From Methyloversatilis universalis (GTDB lineage Bacteria; Pseudomonadota; Gammaproteobacteria; Methylococcales; Methylococcaceae), in assembly GCA_020723665.1 (NCBI GenBank), contig DYIL01000027.1, forward strand, positions 1 through 44,540: 44,540 nucleotides of DNA, written 5' to 3'. The notes beneath the pieces were generated by a model, which was not told the origin of the DNA, did no database searches, and saw only the letters and a program-made list of their open reading frames with translations. Shown piece after piece: positions 9,445 through 17,293 of this stretch (its first letter is position 1; each line of letters opens with the position of its first letter). The translations under genes and the position numbers were made by a program.

Positions 9445-9590
9445 TGCCGTTTGGTTTCACCGGGATACGTCGAATTGGTTCCTTGAGCAGCTTCCGGAGT
9501 ACCTTGCGTGCCGCGGCCACATCGCCCCTGCATCAGGTCCTTGAAGCGCCCGATGCCGTCATGAAGCTGCTGTCGAATCCGGCGCGGAGC
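9445..9590 (-). pseudogene. Recombinase C-terminal remnant (possible)
   Basis: Read on the minus strand, one frame gives RIRQQLHDGIGRFKDLMQG, and after a one-base shift it continues GDVAAARKVLRKLLKEP and ends VKPNGK-stop. The pattern (RFKDLM, then AR..LRKLL and a basic C-terminus) resembles the tail of large serine recombinases. Only about 45 codons survive and the call is tentative. It lies between tRNA-Glu and the IS1380 remnant. Confidence 0.4.
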
Positions 9591-10195
9591 TCAATCGTCG
9601 GATGTTACGCTTAATCCTAAATCCGGCCGTTGGCTCCGATTTGCGGGTGCACGAGCCGGCCGTGGCGGCGGCGATGTCCGAGAGCAGCAAAGAGCGGCAT
9701 GCGATGGCTTCCGGTCGGGCTTTCGGGTGCGCCAGTCGCACAAACAAACTCCGGCAGTTGTAGGCGATCGCGACGGCCGGCGCGGTGAGTTGGCAACGGC
9801 GCAGATCGTTCGTCGTGAAACCGTCCCAGGCCCATTGGTTCTTGAGTTCGTCAAAGCTATTTTCAGCGTCGGCGAGATCCCGGGTACGGTTGGGCAATCG
9901 TCCAGACTTCTTGGGGCAAGAACGTCGCCAATAACGCATACTCGTAACGTTGACCGGCACGTCTTCTTCGATGAAGGCCGGTATCTGCTGACCGTTACTG
10001 ACTGGCCAAAAGCGCCCCACCTTGTAACGGACGACGCAGCAGAACAACCCGCCGCTGGCGATCCCACCCCGAGAGTTGCAGTTCGCCTTCCAATCCGTGC
10101 CAGTCGGCGCCCGTATCGGCCCAGGACCCGCCAAAGAAACGCCGCTCGATGTGCGGTTTGACCCGTTTCGTGAGACGCAACTCGAACCACTAATC
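9560..10195 (-). pseudogene. IS1380-family transposase remnant
   Basis: On the minus strand, pieces in several frames line up with an IS1380-type DDE transposase. They are LRLTKRVKPHIERRFFGGSW and LEGELQLSGWDRQRRVVLLRR upstream, then ADAENSFDELKNQWAWDGFT, TNDLRRCQLTAPAVAIAYN, and SLFVRLAHPKARPEAI. The DAENSFDELKNQW block (catalytic Glu region) is characteristic of the family. The N-terminal half is absent and at least two frame changes separate the blocks, so it is inactive. A copy of repeat R2 sits immediately at its upstream edge. Confidence 0.8.
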
Positions 10196-10199
10196 GTTA

Positions 10200-10285
10200 G
10201 AGCACCTCGAAAAACTTCGAGGTGCTCGTAAGGGGCAGGGTTGCGCCGTCGTTTTCGGCCACGTACTTCCATTTCTTAAATCAAT
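10200..10285 (-). repeat. R2 hairpin repeat, copy 1
   Basis: The copy starts with a perfect hairpin (GAGCACCTCGAA and its complement, 10200-10227). It continues AAGGGGCAGGG, then GCCGTCGTTTTCGGCCACGT and an A/T-rich tail containing CCATTTCTT. The same ordered blocks recur at 24546-24648 (opposite strand) and at 32802-32972 (where R1 interrupts it). Confidence 0.8.
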
Positions 10286-10296
10286 AGCGCACACGT

Positions 10297-10411
10297 AGGC
10301 CGGAATAAGCCTGTCTTGAGCGACGTCGAAAAGTCTGTCCTGAGCCCGGCCGAAGGGCGTTGGCGAGTCATACGGTACGTCCGTGTGCCCTTTTGATTGA
10401 GAAATGGAATG
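10297..10411. repeat. R1-type core plus R2 tail fragment
   Basis: A diverged R1 core (CTGTCTTGAGCGACGTCGAA, then GTCTGTCCTGAGC) is followed at 10391-10410 by TTTTGATTGAGAAATGGAAT. That 20-mer occurs again, exactly, at 36795-36814. Confidence 0.6.
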
Positions 10412-10469
10412 ACTCCGCGTCTCGCCGATACCAGCCATAAAAGGCTCGACGCTCCACCCCTCGTGACCT

Positions 10470-10690
10470 CATTCACCGGTGCCCGCCGGTGCGAAACTAG
10501 GCTCAGGCGCTCATCGATCAGACCTTTCAGACCCGCTTCGTCGTACCGATCGACAGACCGCCGAAACGTCCGTTCACGGACGCCCAACAACCGCGCCGCC
10601 TCTTCCTGGGGCAAACGTCGGGCTTGTCAACCGTCAGACGCTTCCAAAAATCTCATTCTCACGGTCTCCTGCAACCATTCCGTCCGGTTT
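10470..10690 (-). pseudogene. ISNCY (IS1202-like) transposase N-terminal remnant
   Basis: The minus-strand frame reads EWLQETVRMRFLEASDG, then a TGA stop, then QARRLPQEEAARLLGVRERT and continues FRRSVDRYDEAGLKGLIDER to VSHRRAPVNEV. This is the helix-turn-helix head of ISNCY-type transposases, where DGWQARRL would be expected, so TGA probably replaces a Trp codon (TGG). Similarity stops after VNEV and the catalytic part is gone. A terminal-like sequence (CTGGCCGGAGTTTTGGCACG on the minus strand, near 10730-10750) may be the surviving IS end. Confidence 0.75.
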
Positions 10691-10784
10691 ACCCCTCCCT
10701 CCTCGGGTTCTCGTGAAACCGGACAGATTACGTGCCAAAACTCCGGCCAGTTTATTTGCTCTCAACAATGACACTCGTTTGTGA

Positions 10785-10813
10785 TTGACGCTTGCCTCCC
10801 CATCGATTAAGCT
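10785..10813 (+). promoter_or_regulatory. Candidate sigma-70 promoter for the cobalamin leader
   Basis: TTGACG (10785-10790), a 17-base spacer and TAAGCT (10808-10813) place transcription start close to 10820, exactly where the riboswitch P1 stem begins. The -35 is good and the -10 is poor, so this is a prediction. Confidence 0.45.
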
Positions 10814-10820
10814 GCGCGCC

Positions 10821-11043
10821 GCTTCAGGTGTCCCGGTGAGCCATGCTGCCGGGATTAAACGGGAAGCCGGTGCGTTCCCCTCGCTCCGCCCGCTTGCGGG
10901 GGAGGGTGGAGGGAACAATGCCGGCGCTGCCCCCGCAACGGTAAGCGAGTCAAGGAACAGCACGATGCCACTGCGTTTCGTAACGCGGGAAGGCGCTCTT
11001 CCGGGGTCAACCCCGCTCGCGAGCCCGGAGACCGGCCTGAAGC
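10821..11043 (+). promoter_or_regulatory. Cobalamin riboswitch
   Basis: The aptamer is bounded by a perfect P1 stem, GCTTCAGG (10821-10828) with CCTGAAGC (11036-11043). Inside are the conserved blocks of the class: AAACGGGAAGCCGGTG (10857-10872), AATGCCGGCGCTGCCCCCGC with AACGGTAA (10917-10944), and GAGCCCGGAGACCGGCC (11020-11036). An optional, very GC-rich hairpin occupies about 10873-10914. The leader runs another ~175 bases to btuB, and a hairpin GCCGTTGGAACGGC (11124-11137) may be part of the expression platform. Binding of adenosylcobalamin would be expected to repress btuB and perhaps the downstream genes. Confidence 0.95.
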
Positions 11044-11220
11044 CAGGTCGGCATCGCGGAGGGCGACGTCCGGACAGACGCCAGGCATCGAACTATTCTC
11101 ACTTCACCCTGCAGCTTCTGCCGGCCGTTGGAACGGCGCCCGGACCGTAGGTTCCCGGTTTTCCTCCGTGTGCTTTGCGTAACCCTATCCCGCGCGGGTG
11201 TGCACGGGGGAGTCATGAAC

Positions 11221-13080
11221 ATGAGAACCGAAACACGCTGCCTTCATGTGGCCTTACTGTCTCTTTATCTGCCGTTGGCTCATGGGGATGAAGCCATGGT
11301 ATCCCGACTCGATACCGTTACCGTCACCGCTACTCGAACCGAGCGCAGCGCCGAGGAGTCCCTGGCCTCGGTCACCGTCATCGACCGCGATGAGATCGAA
11401 CGTCGGCAGGCGCAGTCCGTGCAGGATGTCTTGCGCGGCGTGCCGGGGCTGTCCATCGCCAACAACGGCGGTCTGGGAAAGGCCACTTCGGTATTCCTGC
11501 GCGGAACCGAATCCGATCATGTACTAGTGTTGATCGACGGTGTTCGCGCCGGTTCGGCCACGACGGGCACGACGGCCTTTCAAGACATCCCTATCGACCA
11601 GATCGAACGCATCGAGATCGTCCGGGGTCCGCGCTCCAGCCTATACGGTTCGGAAGCGATCGGCGGCGTGATCCAGATCTTCACCCGCAAGGGCGGCGAG
11701 GGTCTAAAACCTTACTTGAGCTTCGGCGCCGGTAGCCATGCGATGTACAAGGCCACCGGCGGCGTGTCCGGCGGTGACGACCGGGCCTGGTACAGCCTGA
11801 ACGGTTCGCGTTTGGAAACGCGCGGCTTCAACGCCTGCGCCGGTCGGCCTTTCCGCCTGGGCGGCGGGGGCTGTTTCACGAAAGAGCCCGATGACGACGG
11901 CTATCGCAACACCTCCGGCAGCGCCCGCGCCGGCTACCGCTTTGATAACGGTCTCGAAATCGAAGGCAATCTGTTGCACGCGGAAGGGGACAACGAGTTC
12001 GACGGCAACTTCCAGAACCGCTCGACGTTCGTGCAGCAAATGGTGGGCGGCCGTCTGAAATATTCGCCGCTCGAATTCTGGACCACGAGCCTGCGCGCCG
12101 GCCGCACCCTGGACGAGTCGGACAATTTCAAGGACCGCCGTTTCAGCAGCAGCTTCGATACCCAGCGGGTCAACGTCACCTGGCAAAACGATTTCGCGCT
12201 GGCCAAGGGGCATCTTTTTACACTGGGACTGGACTACTACAACGATCAGGTCGACAGCACGACCGACTATGCCGTGGACTCGCGTGACAACAAGGCCGGT
12301 TTTGCCCAGTACCAATTGGATTGGGACGGCTTCGACGCGGTATTGGGCGCGCGCGTCGACGATAACGAGCAGTTCGGCGTCTATCCTACGGGCAATGTGG
12401 CCCTGGGCTATGGCTTTGCCAACGGCATTCGCCTGAGCGCTTCCTGGGGCAACGCCTTCAAGGCGCCCACCTTCAACGAACTGTTTTTCCCCGGCTTCGG
12501 CAATCCGATGCTAACACCGGAAACCTCGGAAAGTTGGGAAGTCGGGGTGAGCGGCCAACAACTGGGCGTGGCCTGGGCGCTCAACGGCTATCACACGGAG
12601 ATCGACGACCTGATCGCCACAGTATGCGGTCCGGTAAGCTGCTTTGCCGAAAACGTGGCCCGGGCGCGCATCCTCGGTCTCGAGGCCCAGGCCTCGACCC
12701 GGCTTTGGGGTTTCGACATCGCCGCCAACCTGAGCCTGATCGATCCGGAAAATCTGGCCGCAGGAGCCAATCACGGCAATGTATTGCCGCGTCGGGCGCA
12801 GACCATGTTCCGGTTCGACCTGGACCGCGCGGTCGGTCCGGTCCGGGTCGGAACGACCGTTTACGGCGAGGGCCGGCGTTTCGACGACGTAGCCAACACT
12901 CAGCGGCTGGCCGGTTACGTGACGGTCGATCTCCGCGCCAGCGTCGATCTGTATCGGGGCTTGTCTCTGGAGGGGCGGGTGGCTAATCTGTTGAACAAGC
13001 AGTATCAGACCGCCCGTTTTTTCAATCAGGATGACTTGAATTTCTTCCTGGCCTTGCGCTACGCACCGGACGCCCTGTGA
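11221..13080 (+). CDS. btuB: BtuB, TonB-dependent cobalamin receptor
   Basis: BtuB is the outer-membrane barrel that takes up cobalamin/corrinoids with TonB energy. The ATG at 11221 lies 8 bases after GGGGGAG; an ATG at 11215 is too close to that site. The 619-residue product has a signal peptide (ends near AHG), a TonB box LDTVTVTATR, a plug domain (LASVTVIDRDEIERRQAQSV, RGTESDHVLVLIDGVR, IERIEIVRGPRSSLYGSEA) and a barrel ending in a TonB-dependent-receptor C-terminus (FFLALRYAPDAL). The length matches E. coli BtuB, and the cobalamin riboswitch directly upstream fixes the substrate. Confidence 0.95.
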   Translation: MRTETRCLHVALLSLYLPLAHGDEAMVSRLDTVTVTATRTERSAEESLASVTVIDRDEIERRQAQSVQDVLRGVPGLSIANNGGLGKATSVFLRGTESDHVLVLIDGVRAGSATTGTTAFQDIPIDQIERIEIVRGPRSSLYGSEAIGGVIQIFTRKGGEGLKPYLSFGAGSHAMYKATGGVSGGDDRAWYSLNGSRLETRGFNACAGRPFRLGGGGCFTKEPDDDGYRNTSGSARAGYRFDNGLEIEGNLLHAEGDNEFDGNFQNRSTFVQQMVGGRLKYSPLEFWTTSLRAGRTLDESDNFKDRRFSSSFDTQRVNVTWQNDFALAKGHLFTLGLDYYNDQVDSTTDYAVDSRDNKAGFAQYQLDWDGFDAVLGARVDDNEQFGVYPTGNVALGYGFANGIRLSASWGNAFKAPTFNELFFPGFGNPMLTPETSESWEVGVSGQQLGVAWALNGYHTEIDDLIATVCGPVSCFAENVARARILGLEAQASTRLWGFDIAANLSLIDPENLAAGANHGNVLPRRAQTMFRFDLDRAVGPVRVGTTVYGEGRRFDDVANTQRLAGYVTVDLRASVDLYRGLSLEGRVANLLNKQYQTARFFNQDDLNFFLALRYAPDAL

Positions 13081-13094
13081 TTCCAGCTTGGTAG

Positions 13095-13131
13095 GGCGGA
13101 TTAGGTGGCACCCCGCCCTAATCCGCCATTT
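13095..13131 (+). terminator. Hairpin terminator/attenuator after btuB
   Basis: A perfect 11-base stem, GGCGGATTAGG (13095-13105) with CCTAATCCGCC (13117-13127), is followed by ATTTT. It may end or attenuate transcription before btuM. The T-tract is short. Confidence 0.5.
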
Positions 13132-13170
13132 TCCGGGATCGGCGGGTTACGCGAGGGAGCTCGTCCTGAG

Positions 13171-13242
13171 CTAAGAGCCTATCCCAATAGGCCGTTCGCC
13201 CTGAGCCCTTCGACCTCGCTCAGGACAGGCTTGTCGAAGGGC
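13171..13242. repeat. R1 REP-like element, copy with one intact end
   Basis: The copy contains the exact 19-base R1 end AGAGCCTATCCCAATAGGC (13173-13191), then the CGTTCGCCCTGAGCCCTTCG core and CTCAGGACAGGCTTGTCGAA. The second inverted end is missing. Confidence 0.75.
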
Positions 13243-13333
13243 TGACCCGCCCTATATTCCGGGGGCGACTTTTACGATGTCTTCATCGGGGATGAGCGCC
13301 CGGCACAATTAACCACAACCATGGAGATCCGAC

Positions 13334-13921
13334 ATGAATGACACGACATCGAAGAACTTTTGGCCTATCGCCCTGAGTCTAGCCGTGCTCATGGCCGCCA
13401 CCCGCAGCCACCATTTCGCGAGCATCACCCATTTGCCCGACGCTTCCTGGGCGGTCTTCTTCCTGGCCGGTTTCTATCTGCGGCCGGTCTGGATGTTCCC
13501 GGCATTGCTCGCCTTGGCGGCGGCTAGCGATTACGTGGCCATCGCCTGGCTCGGCGTCAGCGATTTCTGCGTCAGCCCGGCCTATGTCTTTCTCCTGCCG
13601 GCCTATGGCGCCATGTGGCTGGCGGGGCGCTGGTACCTGCGGCATTATCGGTTCCGCGTGTCCACCCTGCCGCTACTCGCGCTGGCTCTTCTTACCGGCG
13701 CCGCGGTGTGCGAACTCCTGTCGAGCGGCGGTTTTTATTTCTTTTCGGGACGTTTCGAAGAAACCGACTTCTCCGGGTTCGGCGCGCGGCTCGTGAAATA
13801 TTTCCCGCATGCGCTCGAAGGGATTGCGTTGTACGTCACGGCCGCGATTCTGGTTCATGTGGCCTTTGGTATGGCGAAATCCACGCGGTCGATGGAAGAT
13901 CACGGACGTCGGGCGCACTGA
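13334..13921 (+). CDS. btuM: BtuM-like cobalamin uptake membrane protein
   Basis: The 195-residue integral membrane protein has about six hydrophobic segments. Its signature loop SDFCVSPAYVFLLPAYGAMW contains a lone Cys at residue 79. BtuM proteins are solitary ECF-type S-components for vitamin B12. In the characterised Thiobacillus denitrificans protein a cysteine at position 80 coordinates cobalt and allows decyanation, so the Cys here fits well. It is the first gene after btuB, with a good ribosome site (GGAGATCCGAC). No ECF energising module is in the window. Identification is by size, topology, Cys loop and context. Confidence 0.85.
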   Translation: MNDTTSKNFWPIALSLAVLMAATRSHHFASITHLPDASWAVFFLAGFYLRPVWMFPALLALAAASDYVAIAWLGVSDFCVSPAYVFLLPAYGAMWLAGRWYLRHYRFRVSTLPLLALALLTGAAVCELLSSGGFYFFSGRFEETDFSGFGARLVKYFPHALEGIALYVTAAILVHVAFGMAKSTRSMEDHGRRAH

Positions 13922-13933
13922 CGCAGGTTTCCC

Positions 13934-14539
13934 GTGTCGAATTTGTCGCGATCAGAACGCCACCGTCGGCGCATGGCGCGCAAGAAGGCGGTGGTCGACG
14001 GTGCTATGGCTCGAGCCACGCTGGACAAGGGCCTGCTGGTGGTCCTCACCGGCAACGGCAAGGGCAAGTCATCCTCCGCCTTCGGCATGGTCTCGCGCGC
14101 TCTGGGTCACGGCATGAAGGTGGGCGTGTGCCAATTCATCAAGGGCCGTTCGGATACCGGGGAAGAGGCTTTTTTCCGCCGATATTCGGACGTGGACTGG
14201 CGGGTACTGGGCGAGGGTTTCACCTGGGAAACGCAGGACCTCGAACGGGACACCGCCGTGGCCCGCAACGCCTGGGAAACGGCACGCGCCATGCTGACCG
14301 ATCCGGCTTATGGACTCGTGGTTCTGGACGAACTCACCTATCCCCTGAAATACGGTTATCTCGACGCCGGAACGGTGCTCGCCGACATTGCCGCGCGCCC
14401 GTCCGCGCAGCACGTGGTGGTCACTGGGCGCGGCGCGCCGCGAGGCTTGATCGACGCGGCCGACACCGTGACCGAGATGCGTGACGTAAAGCATGCTTAC
14501 GCGGCCGGCGTGCGGGCGCAGCCCGGCATCGATCTCTAA
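13934..14539 (+). CDS. cobO: Corrinoid adenosyltransferase (CobO/BtuR)
   Basis: The enzyme transfers the adenosyl group of ATP to Co(I) corrinoids. The start is GTG 13934 with GCAGG upstream. The 201-residue product has the P-loop TGNGKGKSSSAFGM (about 36-49), QFIKGR and the LVVLDELTYPLKYGYL strand, all typical of CobA/CobO/BtuR. Its stop overlaps the bluB start (TAATG). It serves both de novo and salvage routes by adenylating cobyrinic diamide or imported corrinoids. Confidence 0.96.
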   Translation: MSNLSRSERHRRRMARKKAVVDGAMARATLDKGLLVVLTGNGKGKSSSAFGMVSRALGHGMKVGVCQFIKGRSDTGEEAFFRRYSDVDWRVLGEGFTWETQDLERDTAVARNAWETARAMLTDPAYGLVVLDELTYPLKYGYLDAGTVLADIAARPSAQHVVVTGRGAPRGLIDAADTVTEMRDVKHAYAAGVRAQPGIDL

Positions 14540-15204
14540 TGACGCAACACCGCTATCCTGACGACGACCGTGCCGCGGTTTACCGGGTGATCCGGGAACG
14601 CCGCGACATGCGCCATTTTCGGCGCGGAGCGATCGACCCCATGGTCTTGCGGCGCTTGCTCGACGCTGCGCATCGGGGTCCCTCCGTGGGCTATATGCAG
14701 CCCTGGCGTTTCATACGCATCACCGACCCGGCGCTTCGCGGCGCCATTCATGAGCTGGTCAGGGCGGAATGCGAAGCGACCGCGGAGGCCTGCGGCTCGC
14801 GGGCGGACGAAGTCCGGCGCCTGAAACTCGAGGGCATTCTCGAGTGCGGCGAACTGCTGGTCGCGGCGTTGGCCGACGGCCGCGAAAACTATGTTCTGGG
14901 CCGGCGCACACTGCCGGAGATGGACTTATGTTCGGTTGCGTGCGCTATCCAGAACCTGTGGCTCGCGGCCCGAGCCGAAGGACTGGGCATGGGCTGGGTA
15001 TCGCTGTTCGAGCCCGACGAGCTGTCTCGGTTGCTGAATCTGCCGGAAGGCGCCCGCCCGGTCGCGGTGCTCTGTCTGGGGCATGTCGAGTCGTTCTATC
15101 CAGAACCTTTGCTTGAAACCGTCGGCTGGGACACGCGCCGCGCGATGGATGAGACTGTGTTCGAGAACGGCTGGGGCCAGCCGCTCAAGCTGTCGACACC
15201 ATGA
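14539..15204 (+). CDS. bluB: 5,6-dimethylbenzimidazole synthase BluB
   Basis: BluB is a nitroreductase-fold enzyme that cannibalises FMNH2 with O2 to make DMB, the lower ligand of cobalamin. The 221-residue product has RRDMRHFRRGAIDP at the N-terminus, HRGPSVGYMQPWRFI (FMN-binding) and GLGMGWVSLFEP, close to characterised BluB. Its presence implies aerobic DMB synthesis and true cobalamin as product, used by the CobT encoded downstream. The ATG overlaps the cobO stop, and its own stop overlaps the next start (ATGA). Confidence 0.95.
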   Translation: MTQHRYPDDDRAAVYRVIRERRDMRHFRRGAIDPMVLRRLLDAAHRGPSVGYMQPWRFIRITDPALRGAIHELVRAECEATAEACGSRADEVRRLKLEGILECGELLVAALADGRENYVLGRRTLPEMDLCSVACAIQNLWLAARAEGLGMGWVSLFEPDELSRLLNLPEGARPVAVLCLGHVESFYPEPLLETVGWDTRRAMDETVFENGWGQPLKLSTP

Positions 15205-16490
15205 ATCGCTGTCCGGCTCTGCTGATCGCCGCGCCTGCCTCGGGCCAGGGCAAGACCACCGTCACCGCCGGCCTTGCCCGTCTGCACGCCCGTCAGGGAC
15301 GAAAAGTGCGGGTATTCAAGACCGGACCCGATTTCCTCGACCCCATGGTGCTGGAAAAGGCGAGCGGCGCGCCGGTTTACAACCTGGATCTCTGGATGGG
15401 CGGCGAATCGCACTGCCGCCGCTTGCTGCACGATGCCGCCGGCGCGGCCGATCTGATCCTGGTCGAAGGCGTGATGGGGCTCTACGACGGCGATCCGTCC
15501 AGCGCCGATCTCGCGGTTTTGTTCGGCATTCCGGTCCTGGCGGTAATCGATGCTTCCGCCATGGCCCAGACTTTCGCCGCCGTCACCCACGGTCTTGCCA
15601 CGTTTCGCGGCGGGCTGCGGTTCTCGGGGGTGCTGGCCAATCGGGTCGGCGGTGCGGGACATGTCGAACTGCTTCGCACCGCCTTGCCGAATCGCGGCAT
15701 CTGGCGCGGGGCCCTGCCGCGCGAGACGGATTTCGTGCTCCCGGAACGCCATCTGGGCCTCCACCCCGCAGAAGAGATCGCCGACCTCGACGCGCGGATC
15801 GAAGCCGTGGCGGACGCCTTGGAACTAACGCCCCTGGCCCAATTGCCGCCGCCGGTAGATTTTCCGTCGATCGAACCGGGAAAAACGGGGGCTTGTCCGC
15901 TGGCGGGCGTGACCATTGCCGTGGCGCGCGATCCGGCCTTCTGCTTTATCTATCGTGCCAACCTCGATACTCTGCGTGCCTTGGGTGCGGAGCTGGCGTT
16001 CTTTTCTCCGCTGGTGGATGCGGGGTTGCCCGAGGCCGACGCCGTGTGGCTGCCGGGCGGTTATCCGGAACTGCATCTCGACCGGCTAGCTGCCAATCGC
16101 GCCTTGAAAGACGCGCTGCACCGCCATCAGGCCGAAGGCAAGCCCATCCTCGCCGAATGCGGAGGGTTCCTATATCTCCTGGAAACGCTCGTCGATACCC
16201 AAGGCCACCGGGCTGAGATGGTCGGTTTGCTACCTGGCCGTGCCATCGTGCAGGCGCGGCTCGCTAATTTGGGTCTTAAGAGCGTGGAACTCTCCGAAGG
16301 CACATTGCGAGGACATACCTTCCACCATGCCCGGGCCGAGACGCACCTCGCACCGGTTGCCTATACCCGCGCGGCGAAAGGCTACGGCCAGCGGGAGGCG
16401 ATTTATCGCGACAAGCGTTTGCTGGCTTCGTTCTTGCATTTTTATTTTCCGTCGAACCCCGCCGCCACGGCGGCTCTCTTTGCTCCATGA
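15201..16490 (+). CDS. cobB: Cobyrinic acid a,c-diamide synthase (CbiA/CobB)
   Basis: The enzyme amidates the a and c carboxylates of cobyrinic acid (or the hydrogenobyrinic equivalent) with glutamine and ATP. The 429-residue product has the P-loop APASGQGKTTVTAGLARL (residues 9-26), RVFKTGPDFLDP, VEGVMGLYDG and a C-terminal class I glutaminase-like domain with the nucleophile in ILAECGGFLYLLE. Because its substrate arises only by ring synthesis, its presence suggests a de novo corrin pathway elsewhere in the genome. It overlaps bluB and the next gene by 4 bases each. Confidence 0.94.
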   Translation: MNRCPALLIAAPASGQGKTTVTAGLARLHARQGRKVRVFKTGPDFLDPMVLEKASGAPVYNLDLWMGGESHCRRLLHDAAGAADLILVEGVMGLYDGDPSSADLAVLFGIPVLAVIDASAMAQTFAAVTHGLATFRGGLRFSGVLANRVGGAGHVELLRTALPNRGIWRGALPRETDFVLPERHLGLHPAEEIADLDARIEAVADALELTPLAQLPPPVDFPSIEPGKTGACPLAGVTIAVARDPAFCFIYRANLDTLRALGAELAFFSPLVDAGLPEADAVWLPGGYPELHLDRLAANRALKDALHRHQAEGKPILAECGGFLYLLETLVDTQGHRAEMVGLLPGRAIVQARLANLGLKSVELSEGTLRGHTFHHARAETHLAPVAYTRAAKGYGQREAIYRDKRLLASFLHFYFPSNPAATAALFAP

Positions 16491-17293
16491 ACCTAAAACT
16501 CTTGCCGGAACGCATCGTCTGTCTCACCGAAGAGACCACGGAGACGCTCTATTTACTGGGCGAGGAAGAGCGCATCGTCGGCATTTCCGGGTTTACCGTG
16601 CGGCCGCCGCGGGCACGCAAGGAAAAACCCAAGGTCTCCGCGTTCACCAGTGCCAAAATCGACAAAATCCTGGATTTACGGCCCGATTTGGTGCTGGGGT
16701 TTTCCAATCTCCAGGCGGACATCGCGCGCGACCTCATCAAGGCAGGCGTAGCGGTGTATGTGTTCAACCAACGTTCGGTGGCCGGCATTCTCGCCATGAT
16801 CCGAACCCTGGGCGCTCTCGTCGGAGCCGAGGACAGAGCCAGGGTCTTGATCGACCGTATCGGTGAGCACATGGAAACGGTGCGCCGTAGCGGCGAGTCG
16901 CTGTCCCGCCGCCCTCGGGTGTATTTCGAGGAGTGGGACCGGCCCATGATTTCTGGGATTCTTTGGGTGTCCGAACTCATCGAGCTGGCCGGCGGAGAAA
17001 ATGTGTTCGCCGACGTTGCCGGTGAGCCGCTCGCCGGCAATCGGATCATTCACGATCCGCACGAAGTTGTCCGGCGCGCGCCGGACATCATCATCGGTTC
17101 CTGGTGCGGTAAGAAATTCCGGCCCCAACGACTTGCGGCCCGGCCTGGCTGGGAGACCATTCCGGCGGTGCGTGACGGCGAGCTTCACGAGATTAAATCC
17201 AGCGACATCCTTCAGCCCGGTCCTGCGGCATTGACCGATGGCCTGGACCGACTGGCCGGCATCATCCACCGCTGGGCGGAGCGCCGGGCGTGA
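16487..17293 (+). CDS. BtuF-like cobalamin-binding protein without signal peptide
   Basis: The 268-residue protein has a BtuF/FecB-type substrate-binding fold: [46 protein letters not shown], a long central helix and [13 protein letters not shown]. In BtuF this family captures B12 in the periplasm for BtuCD. Here the N-terminus ([11 protein letters not shown]) has no signal peptide, the start is fixed by the 4-base overlap with cobB, and no btuC or btuD is nearby. It may act in the cytoplasm as a corrinoid-handling protein, or the true start could differ. This leaderless form is placed among biosynthetic genes. Confidence 0.8.
   Translation: MNLKLLPERIVCLTEETTETLYLLGEEERIVGISGFTVRPPRARKEKPKVSAFTSAKIDKILDLRPDLVLGFSNLQADIARDLIKAGVAVYVFNQRSVAGILAMIRTLGALVGAEDRARVLIDRIGEHMETVRRSGESLSRRPRVYFEEWDRPMISGILWVSELIELAGGENVFADVAGEPLAGNRIIHDPHEVVRRAPDIIIGSWCGKKFRPQRLAARPGWETIPAVRDGELHEIKSSDILQPGPAALTDGLDRLAGIIHRWAERRA

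Noticed and set aside
9288..9533. Small minus-strand open frame over tRNA-Glu
   Set aside because: It is antisense to the tRNA; the VPKGIRTPV string is the familiar artefact of translating a tRNA gene.
15083..16216. 377-codon plus-strand frame across bluB and cobB
   Set aside because: It is out of frame with both genes, Arg-rich, and destroyed by the clear CobB reading.
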